A program made the translations under genes and the position numbers. From Streblospio benedicti (taxonomy: Eukaryota > Annelida > Polychaeta > Spionida > Spionidae), in NCBI GenBank assembly GCA_019095985.1, contig CM032662.1, forward strand, positions 20,792,703-20,856,702: a stretch of DNA of 64,000 nucleotides. The letters are read 5' to 3'. The number at the start of each line of letters is the position of its first letter. Positions within the stretch are counted from its first letter, which is position 1. Under the pieces are notes generated by a model. That model saw only the letters and a program-made list of their open reading frames with translations. It was not told the DNA's origin and did not search any database. This document shows, one piece after another, positions 22,770 through 34,600 of this stretch.

Positions 22770-24054
22770 GTTGGTTCTGTTCAGGGCATGTGCAACAGTG
22801 ATATTGTTGCTGAAGCTAAGTACTGTGATGCATTTTTTGTATCATTATTTTCCCCTATTTTTTAAGAATAGAAAATGAATTATTTTTGTGTGACCTTTAA
22901 TACTTATACAGTACTGACTGAGTCGGAAGGATACAGAAACGTAACGAAATTAGAGGAATCAGCATAATAAAAAATAAATCGTAACACTTCAAAACACAGT
23001 GGCATTCTGGTTTTCTTGGAACTGCTCATGCGCTTACGATTAACGAAATTAACAGAAAAATATGAATATTTTCTGATATTGGCGACCATCTTCGATACTC
23101 TTTTTTTGCTCATAAATATTTCCGACACAGCGACAGGTATCAGTACTGTAGATAATACAATAAATACTTGTGTTTGGAAGTTACTTAATACTGAAACCAA
23201 GAACATTTTAATGATTTATTTTAATTGAAGCAATTGAGTTGCATCAATCATTTTACATCTTGGTTAAACAAATCTTTCATTCAACCATGAAACTTGAAAA
23301 TTATATTTGAAATTCTTGCAATTTATTTTTCGGACTAAGTACGTGTATGCCTACTTATCAGAATGCCTGTTTCCTTATAACTGGCGTCTTATGTAAAAGA
23401 AAATACAAGTGAAATTTAACAATAAAAGTATCACAGTAAGTAAAACAAAAAGTTTGAAAAACAAAAGGTACATCAAACAAAGTACAAAAATGTCTATATA
23501 GGCAAATGAAAATTTAGCACCTTTGTTATGACTGATTGCTATACACCTTTTCACAAAGGATGAGGAAAAATACACTTCAGAATATGATATACATAGAAGA
23601 TGACAAACAAGCGATATGAAATAATGAATTGCAGAAATCTAATGTGATTATCTTTGTTTATATAATATTGCACTAAATAAATGCGATTTCTAAATTCAGT
23701 TATTGTGTCTCGAGCAATTACTTATGCAAACATGAATAAACAATCATGTCAATGGTTCACAAAACAAACTAATACAATTGCTTTGATACAAAAATACACT
23801 TCAAAAGCTGTATTATATGTGAAGCATCGAAGCATGAAACCTTGAACTGAATCAGAACATTTGGACTTGTTGCACTCAAACTTAGATGGTAAATAACAAT
23901 ATTTGAGTTCTCCTCGATATGGTATTATCGGTTATTAATAATGTACTGTAACAGAAAAGAAAAACGTTATTTGTTTGAGTTGTCCACAAATTTGAGTTAT
24001 CAGAGTTGAAGATGAACGGATCATACTGTATCTGCAACTACTTTGTCTTATGAA
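22770..24054. other. Convergent intergenic region
   Basis: AT-rich 3' flanks of MCRS1 (plus) and the RhoGEF (minus). The open frames are short and lack coding character. A minus-strand AATAAA at 23322-23327 may end the RhoGEF transcript. Confidence 0.5.
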
Positions 24055-27000
24055 TCACTGGTCATCCTGTCCAAAATTGGGAATCATAATATTTGGCAAA
24101 CCACCTCTTCGTCTTTGCCATTTGGCAAGTCTTTTCACATAGAACCTGTTTTAAAAGAAAATTAATTTAATATAATTCTATTTAGAAAAAAATAGAAAAA
24201 TAGAGAATACTATATATTTTAGTGGCAAATCCAAAAACGGGAGAGATCTGGCACTTCACTATTGGTCTATTGACGGATCAATTTGATTACATCCCAACAA
24301 CAGTTGGGTTGGGGTGAGGAATGTGTTTTCTTTGTGGGGAACCTGATTCTGCAAAAATCCTTAATCTGCTAAAATGTATGATATCTCTTGATATACACAA
24401 AACGATTATCATGTTCAAAATTAAAATGAAACGTCTTGTTTTAGAAATTGATTATTCATAATAGTTATATTCATGACTAACCATGTACAATACAGATGTT
24501 TTGATTAGCTTCAAATATAAAATGGATATACATGTATTTACTGTACCTCATATGATTGAACCAAATAGTGGTTTCTTCATGTGAATCACATTTGAGGAAA
24601 AAAGTCTCTCCATACATTTCTATAACTTCAAATACTTCAGGGACATCTGGGTCCAGGCAAACTTGGACTTTGCTGAGCATTAGAGGATCCTGGAAACAAA
24701 CATTTTCTATGAGGATAACCAACAATTTTTCTCTTATGGTTAGTTACAGTTTAATTTATATCACTAGCATGTTTACATTATAAATTATATTCATATTCAG
24801 AAACAGTTTTTGTATAGATACATTTTAATTTGTACATGTTATCATTATGAAATCATAAAAAACCTTAAATTGTGTATATTTTCCAGCCTTTTCCTTCACT
24901 AACACGAGAGCACATTCTTTTACAGCCCACTCAGAATGATACCTCTTGGCACTTTGACATTCACTGTACGTTGCACCCTTCAAAGCCAAGAATTTATATT
25001 AATGCAAATTAAAACATGGACATATATGGTATAGTGTTTGTAAACTATAGTAGTTGACCATTATGATCCATTATATTCCCCCTCCCCTCCTGCTCCCATG
25101 GTGCTGAGGCCCATGGACATATCTTTACCATTATAAAGTCCATAAATACTATATAATTTTTTTATTTTTTCAATGGTAATTTATTTTTCATTACCTTTCC
25201 CTGTGAAACAATAACGCCATATATTTGTTGGAATTTCACCCCTCGACCTTTACGTGTTGTGGCAGCAACTTCAGAGGCTTGAGTGAACTGAATTCGCCCT
25301 GATACAATGATGTGAGAATCATTGCGATTCCAACCTAATGTGTCCATTGCAACCTAAAATATTAGTTACACTGTATTCTGGTCATAGTTATATCTGTAGC
25401 AATTTCATTATTGTTGCTATTATGAAGATTACCAGTAATGCTACTGGCTCTTCATTTTTAACACTACTTAAAAATCAAAAGGTATTTTAAACAAAATTAT
25501 TTCAAGAGACATTTAACTTTTAACTGAGCTACACTAAATGAAAGTTCCTGTAAAAATCAAATAACCACTTTCATTACTCGACCAAAAAATGATAATAATA
25601 AATCAAAATCAAATTATACTAACTGTATTTAACTCCAGATTTTCAAACGAAGCTGCGTCTTTAAGAAGAGAAGCTGCTGCTTTCTTTCCAAGTCTAACAG
25701 AGCTGGATCCTTTGGTTTTCTGCAATATATAACCCTAGTGGTCAAGGTTTTGGACTTGCGATAATAGAATAATGGGTTTGATAGCAAGTTCACAAACATG
25801 TTGAACAACGACATGAAAGATTTTTTTCTCTAAGTCTATTGGCCAATATCACAGTACTGCCAATTCACCAAGCACCCCAGCGAAGCACAGACACATTAAA
25901 ACAAGGCAGCCCCATTATTAGACCATTTAAAATGGGCCATCCTGACACAGCTACGAAGATGGTGAATAATATTTGGTTTTATCTTTTTCTTCTTCTGTAT
26001 TGATGAGTGTACTGACACACCTGTGTACTCCAATCATTGAATATTATACTTACAAAATTGATATGTTGAAGTATATCTTCTATTTTTTGTTTTGCTGTAG
26101 CAATCATTTCTCTGTCTTCATGTTCAGGTGACGTCACTTTGTACAACCGTTGCAATAATAATGGATACCTGGAGGCATCAAAATTAGAAAGTGACGATTA
26201 CTGGTACAATGTATTTGCATAAAAGAAAACTTAGACTCAACCAATTTTTCACTAACATCAAAAGCACTAGAAAAAGATGTTTCGGTTAGCTTACTTCATT
26301 ATTCTCTGCACAGGGATCATTAGAAATGATTTAAGATCATTTCGTCTCAATGATGAAACTTCATTTTGTGCAACTTGAAGAAACACTCTCAGCAAATCTT
26401 TCTCTCTTTCCAATTGGTCCAGTAGAATAGGGGCTGCATATTGGTTGATACAATATGCTTCAAATGCCAACAGCATATTTGTAGCCTCACAGAATAAGCG
26501 ACCAATGTAAACGGTGCTGTAATCCTGAAATTATAAATATTATTTTTGCATAGCATTATAGATTGCTAGAATGTAATAAGGGAGCTTGCATAATTTATTG
26601 TTCGGGGGGGGGGAGGGGTGTTGGCCATATGGAGAAGCGAAAATTATTAAACCAAGCAATCCCTCCTTTGGCATAAATGGAAATTGAGCCACCCCCAGCC
26701 TCTAGGATCAATAAAAATTAAGTGACCCCCTACCCCACTCCCCTCAACTTTATTCCTATGCAGTACGTTATAACAAATGATGAACAATGGAAATTTTATA
26801 CTCATTATTATTGTATACTGATCATTCATGATACTAACATTTATTTAATTATAAAATTGTGCAATAAATTTATCTATCTCAATGTATGATAATCTTGTGA
26901 ACAGAAATAATCGTTTGCGAAAATCACAATGCTCCCATTTTATAAACAAGATAAAAAAATTAAAAATGTAACTTCCAAGGTGTGCAGTCTGATTTTTGAA

Positions 27001-30000
27001 AGTGATTATTCTTAATTAGAAAATTATCGTATATTGTGAAAGAGAACTTTATAACACAATTGTAACATGGAAAATATGAAAAAAATCAGAATTTCACTTC
27101 ATGAATTTAGAGTAACATCAAGGGATATATATCTCATCAATTAAATGCATTTCTGATTAAGTTAAGAGACAATTCAGTATTTATGACAGGGTGGGGTAGG
27201 AGGATTTTAGGACGGCCCGGGCCATGAACTTTTGTCACAATGTTTGGAGGGGGGCTATCAATTTTTTCACGCACTTTTGTGGAAGGGGGGGGGGGGGCTA
27301 TCAATTTTTTCACATAAAATTTACCCCTATTTTTTTTAGAGATTCTGTACTAAAATTTACTGTTTTTTATATAATGGATATCCATCAATTAGGATTTTAG
27401 TTAACCGACAATGAATACGTTAACTGTTGGGGGTCGGGGGGGGGGGGTGTCATCAATTTTTGTCACATGAAATTGAGGGGGGGGGGGTTACCAATTTTTC
27501 ACAGAGGTTTGAGGGAGGGCTATTAATTTTTTCACAGCGATTTTGGAAAATCCTCCTACCCCACCCTGTCACAAATACTGAATGGTCCCTAAGAGTGGTG
27601 TACATATATGTTATAAAATTTAGTGTTGGTTGGGTGGGCGGAGGCAAGTGCATGCCAAGTCATGCGTATGCATGAACCAAAGTTAAGCTCATGAATATTC
27701 ATGTCAATCCAGATGAATATGCAAACAAGGGGAAACCCCTCTAAATGTGGATGGAGCCAGCATCTACTTCATGAATAATAATGAGAAACAGCTCATGAAT
27801 AATGCATATGTGGATATATTACCAAACAATGTGGGTGGAGCTAGCATCATCCATATGAGGGGGGTTTCTACATAAAATGGGTGGAGTCAAGCATAATAAT
27901 TTGAAACAACCTATGAATAATGCATTTCAAGGGGGATTCCCTAAAAAGGTGAATTTTATGATGAAACCCCCTCATATGGATCATTTATGGGCTATTTCTG
28001 ATTATTATTCGTGAAGTACATGCTAGCTCCACCCACATTGTTTGCTAATATCTCCACATATGCATTATTCATGAGCTGTTTCTCATTATTATTCATGAAG
28101 AAAATGCTGCCTCCACCCACATTTAGAGGGATTTCCCCTTGTTTACATATTCATATGATTTGACACGAAAATTCATAAGATTAACTTTGGTCCATTATAC
28201 TAACTGTATTTAACCAGATTTTCAAAGCGAGCTGCGTCTTTAAGAAGAAGGCTGCTGCTTTCTTTTCAAGTCTAACAGAGCTGAATCCTTTGGTTTTTCT
28301 GCAATATATAACCCTAGTGGTGGGGACTTTGGACTTATGATAATAGAATAATGGGTTTGATAGCAAGTTCACAAACATGTTGAACAGCGACATAGAAGAT
28401 TTTTCTCTAAATCTATTGGCCAATATCACAGTACTGCCAATTCACCAAGCACCCCAGCGAAGCACAGACACATTAAAACAAAGGCAGCCATGAGTATTAA
28501 GACCATTTGGCCATCCTGACACAACTACGAAGATGTTGAATAATGTTTGGTTTTATTTTTTTTTTCTTCTGTATTGATAGGTGTACTGACACACCTGTGT
28601 ACTCCAATCATTGAATATTATACTTACAAAATTGATATGTTGAAGTATATCTTCTATTTTTTGTTTTGCTGTAGCAATCATTTCTCTGTCTTCATGTTCA
28701 GGTGACGTCACTTTGTACAACCGTTGAACAATAATGATACCTGAGGCATCAAAATTAGAAAGTGACGACATTGGTACAATGTGTTTGCATAAAAATAAAA
28801 CTTAGACTCAACCAATTTTTTCACTAACATCAAAAGCACTAGAAAAAGATGTTTCGGTTAGCTTACTTCATTATTCTCTCTGCTGAGGATCATTAGAAAT
28901 GATTTAAGATCATTTCGTCTCAATATGAAACTTCATTTTGTGCAACTTGAAGAAACACTCTCTCAGCAAATCTTTCTCTCTTTCCAATTGGTCCAGTAGA
29001 ATAGGGGCTGCATATTGGTTGATACAATATGCTTCAAATGCCAACAGCATATTTGTAGCCTCACAGAATGGCGACCAATGTAAACGGTGCTGTAATCCTG
29101 AAATTATAAATATTATTTTTGCATAGCATTATAGATTGCTAGAATGTAATAAGGGAGCTTGCATAATTTATCGTTCAGGGGTGGGGGTTGGGGTGTTGGC
29201 CATATGGAGAAGCGAAAATTATTAAACCAAGCAATCCCTCCTTTGGCATAAATGGAAATTGAGCCACCCCCAGCCTCTAGGATCAATAAAAATTAAGTGA
29301 CCCCCCCCTACCCCCCTCCCTCAACTTTATTCCTGTGCAGTACGTCATAACAAATGATGAACAATGGAAATTTTATACTCATTACTATTGTATACTGATT
29401 CCTCATTCAAAGATACTAACATTTATTTAATTATAAAATTGTGCAATAAATAAATTTATCTATCTCAATGTATGATAATCTTATGAACAGAAATAATCGT
29501 TTGCAAAATCACAATGCTCCCATTTTAAGTTATAATTTAGAAACAAGATCACATTTTTTTAAATGTAACTTCCAAGGTGTGCATTCATCAATTTTTGAAA
29601 CATGAAATTGAGGGGTTACCATTTTTTAACACAGTAAAAATGGAAAATTTGAAGGGAGGGCTATTAATTTTTTCTACAGCGATTTTGGAAAATCCTCCTA
29701 CCCCACCCCTATATATAAATATATGAATGATTTAAAAAGAGTGGTGTACACATATGTTATATAAAATTTAGTGTTGGTTGGGTGGGGAGGAGTGTAGGTG
29801 CATGCCAAGTCATGCGTGTGCATGAACCAAAGTTAAGCTCATGAATATTCATGTCAATCCATATGAATATGCAAACAAGGGGAAACCCCTCTAAATGTGG
29901 GTGGAGCCAGCATCTACTTCATGAATAATAATGAGAAACAGCTCATGACTAATGCATATGTGGATATATTACCAAACAATGTGGGTGGAGCTAGCATCAT

Positions 30001-31570
30001 CCTTAATATGAGGGGGTTTCTACATAAAAATGGGTGGAGTCCAGCATAATAATCAGAAACAACCCATGAATAATGCATTTCAAGGGGGATTCCCTAAGAA
30101 GGTGAATTTTATGATGAAACCCCCATTGTATGGATATGGATCATTTATGGGCTATTTCTCATTATTATTTTTGGAGTAGATTCGTGGAGTAGATGCTAAA
30201 ATGAAACTATTTTAGTATGATTTTCAGGTCCCTCACCCTAAATTGGCTTCAGCATTTCAGTCGGCCCCTATCAGTGCTCCTCCCCCCCCCCCCCCCCCAC
30301 CCCCGATTTTCATATTTCAATTTGAGTTTTTTTCATCCTGCCCTTGGGCCAGAATAAACACTAGCCCCCCTCAGTCTTTATAGAAGTTAATGTTTTTCTT
30401 GAAACTAAAATAGGCCACTGGATAAACTACAACATGATCAGACCTTTAATGACAAATAATGTGGAAAAAACATAGTCATAGTATCCATAAATATTCATGA
30501 GCTCCTACCTCATCCCCTTGGTCATTGGCCATGTCCAATGCATCCTGCAGCTGTTCAGAGAAGCTTTCATTGATACTGATCAGCTCTTCCAGATTGATGA
30601 AGATGGAGTGAATCTGTTCTGATGTCAACAGGCCATTACTGCTTAATGGATCAAAGAACTCCTGTTGACAAACAACAACATATAGAATGCGTTTATTAAA
30701 AAGAAAACGTCAAAATATTATAGTATATTATATCAAAAAATGCATATATAGAAATAGATTTGAGGCATTTAAAAATAAACTTTTGGTAGTTTCATAATGA
30801 TAGGAATGTCATGAAAATATTTAACCTTTTTTATGATTCTGAGGTTCTGCCCATAGCTGGCCTCTGTCTCCACTATCTCCTGGATGGTATCTTTACGTTC
30901 TGCCCGTCTTCTCTCACACTGCTCACAAAGAAATAGCGAGTCGAGACTGTTATCGTCTGGTGGACCATCAGTTGACAATACTTGCTCACAGTCTTCACAC
31001 AAGAGTCCCTGTATATATAACGATTATTTTGACATTTGTATGATTTAAATTTGGATGTAGTAAATGATCTCAATGACAAGTGACGTACAACTAAAAAGTT
31101 TTCATGCTGTACACAAACCTAATTGAAAAGCCAATATTGACTGATATTGAAGTTACGTGTTGCAAAAGATTGAATTACACGAGACATTTAATTGAACAAT
31201 TGCCAGTATTGAACAAGGCCTTCTTATAATGAATTAATTGTTGCCTAAATACCAGGGGTGAAATATAATTTGCAGGACTGAAGTGCTATGTGGCTTGGGC
31301 GAGTACCTGTTGTTGTGGTCGGTGAGTGTTGGACGTCTCCTGCCCCACACCGCTGTCCGCACGCTCCACCTCCACACTCACCTGGTGAAAAGTAGGTATT
31401 GACAAGTGATACATCTAACCCATGAGAGGTTCATTTTCCATTTAAAAATGGATCAAAGATTTTCTCAACTATGTAGAAACTTGCATTTAGCCTACGTTTC
31501 ATGTACTGGCTTCACACTTTCTCGAAGAATATGAAACATCAGATCAGGCGCGATTTTAAACACACATATC

Positions 31571-31602
<32 letters not shown>

Positions 31603-34600
31603 CATTCATCTGAATTAGATTCTCCCATAAATTATAGATAAATGTATTGTTTAATAAGAAATAGAGGTGCAGATTAGTTTTATCTTCATATTTCTTTTTT
31701 TGTTCTCTTGACAACCATAATTCTGAGAGAATTCAAGATATTTTAAAATAAAATTGGCGCAAGAGTTACCTTGTTAAGGGACTTGAATTCTATAGATGAA
31801 AAACTTTGCTTCAGCTAAAATGGAAATTATCAACAGGCAATCAAACACAGAATAATTCGTTTATCAATTCTTTAAAGGAGGTTAATAGTACACGCATATT
31901 TCAAATGGGTTAATACACCAAAATACTGTATGAAGATGGAATTTACGTGAATCAAATAAACAGGCTCTTTGTTTTATGATCTCTTATCAGAAATATGGTC
32001 CTGTTCCTCATATCAAATAAACCACAACAAGCTCCTTCGGCCATATGAAACATAAAAGCATTAATTGTTTCTGACAAAGACAGATATTTGTAGAGGACTC
32101 TATACCAATAAAACACTGCTACTTTTTTAAGAATCTTGATGAGTCAGTAAACAATTGATCACATAGCAATGTAAATAAGATATGACTACTTTATGAATAA
32201 GCAAATATGCTAATGCTTTAGTCTGTACATTTTATCAACAAAAATGTACGCTAATAACTATATCTAATAAGTAAGATAAGTTTCTTAAGTTCTTGCATAC
32301 ATGGGTCAATTCACCAATATTTAATTCAGCAATGAAATAAACTTCTATATCTACCTCTGGTACATTTCCACTGTCATTTAGCCCACTGTCTGTTAGACTG
32401 TAAGTTGACGAACTTGTGTCATGTGGTCCTTTTCCAGAGAGGAAAGATACAATATCTTCACGGCTCTCTTCTGTAATATCTTAAAGTAAAATTATTTGAT
32501 TGAATATTGCTTATAGATTGGAAAATGATTTAAAATTTGCATTCCTCTCTCCCATTACGCTATATTACTTTTATATGTCAACGCAAAATGAAAACAAATC
32601 GATATATTACAATATATCTATGTACGGGTCTTTAGACATGTAGTTATCAATATATTAATGTCTAGTGTAAGACTGTCCTTACTTGCTTGTAGCAGCCTCG
32701 TCTTCAAAGCTTTCTTTCGGTAAAAGGGATCACTGTGATAGGGTTTCTCTCGCTTCTCCTTCACACTTCGTGTTCTCTTTTCTTCTGCCCTCAGCTCAGA
32801 CACGTCTGATATTGAGCGGTTAATCGTTACCTGCATATCATATGAGTTCATAGATTATGTTTCATTAGTTTTTGAAATAGTCTATAGACATCATCCCCAA
32901 TGCCAGAACTGCAATATTTCTTTCAATGATTTGTTAGAGAATGTAAAGATTTTGTATTGAAGAATACAGTTTAGGTACATGTATGTATATTGAAGAAGCT
33001 GTAAATCCAAATAATACCCGAATTTCCTGTTTTTTGAAGTTCTACTATAAAATAATTACCCATAGTATTGATTCTTCTGCATTTATTTTAATTGCATGTA
33101 ATGTTCATGTCATTAAGTAGAACATATTTGCTTGAAAATTTATGATAATCTATGGTATACTTATCTACTGTGATTTATTGTGAATTCAAATGACATATAT
33201 GTTTAAAATCATAGACTAAAGAGCATCATCAAAGAGCCATAAATCTTTCTCTCACATACATTTTTCATCTTTAAGTGTAGTTAAATCACATAATTTATAC
33301 AATCATGGTTTGATCTATGTAATTTTTGTACAATAATATGAATGTGTTTTTTTGTGTGTGGCTTTTATAGTTATCTCCTATTACATGTAATAAATACCAA
33401 TTTGATAATGTAACTGTATCCGTTCAATATAAAATGAATATATTTGGATCTATTCAAGTTGTCTTTTATAAGATTTAGACCATCAATCATCAGTGAAATC
33501 TTGTTTTCTCTTTCACAAAATATTTTCTTTTTTACAATATGATGATGAATTAGTTTTATAAATCACTGATGATAAATCTGATTAAATGTAAGATAATGTA
33601 AATGCATATATTCCACATGTATTATCTTGTAGCTTAATTGGGTCTTATTATAATAAAAAAAAATAGAATGTCTGTCTCATGATCACAGTGAAGTGCCATG
33701 TCAAGTGAATGGTACCGAACAACACAAGGCTCCACGTTAACCATAATTTACTATATGTCATGTAATACTCAACTTAGGTCTTTTGTTCAGACGTTAAACT
33801 AGGTGCTCTTGCTAGTGCCAGTTAATTCAAATATTTTTTTTCTACTTTCTTGATACTACCCCCCCCCATTACATACGTGCCTCACCCACCTTCGTGCCGG
33901 CGGCAACGATGATTTATCGTGGATTTGTTACTAAAAATAGCATTTTTGTTTAAATATTGGTCCCGGGGGGGTGGGGGGGGCGCAATGCCGCGTTGAGGCC
34001 AATGGCAAGGACCGGCGCGAAAAAGTCAATATACTGGTGCCGCCGGTACAAATGGGGCACCGCGGGTAGTCATCGGCGGCAAAAAGCCACGCCACGGCAA
34101 TTTTTCCTGACACTTCTCCTAAAAGGTCTCAGGGTGCCGTCGAAGCCCGTGCCGTCCGGTAGGGGATTATTCCCTTTGATCTCGCCGCCACCACCGGGCT
34201 TCGTCGGCGGCTTTAATGCACCATTGGCGGCCTTCGTCAATGGCTTTAATGTACCGTTGGCGACATCGCCATGGCATGACTCTCGCACTTGTTTAAATCT
34301 ATTTTAATTATTTTTAAAAACAAAGAAAATAAACAGCTGTGCAGCCAGTATACCCCCGTGGTATACGTGCCGCCGGCACGTATGTAATGGGGGGGTTAGC
34401 AGTGGTGCTGACTAGACACTCTCAAGAAATTTATTACTGAGACTATTGACAAAAGATTGATCCTATATAGAAAGTTAACTGAGAAAACAACCATTGTCCA
34501 CTATTAGCATTGCTAGGATCATGAGGATGTATTAAGAGTATTTGTTATGAATTAAACCGAATGGCCTTACTCTAAAATGGCTCAAAATGATTGATTCGTA

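Noticed and set aside
27427-27675. Gly-rich open frames near 27.5 kb
   Set aside because: They come from poly-G tracts of the MITE.
34199-34265. Collagen-like or Pro-rich coding exon
   Set aside because: The repeat unit is a 33 bp DNA duplication inside an inverted-repeat element, with no splice sites linking it to the RhoGEF frame.
33957-34307. A 116-codon plus frame in the GC-rich element
   Set aside because: High GC removes stop codons on both strands. No domain, no splice context, and an equally open opposite strand.
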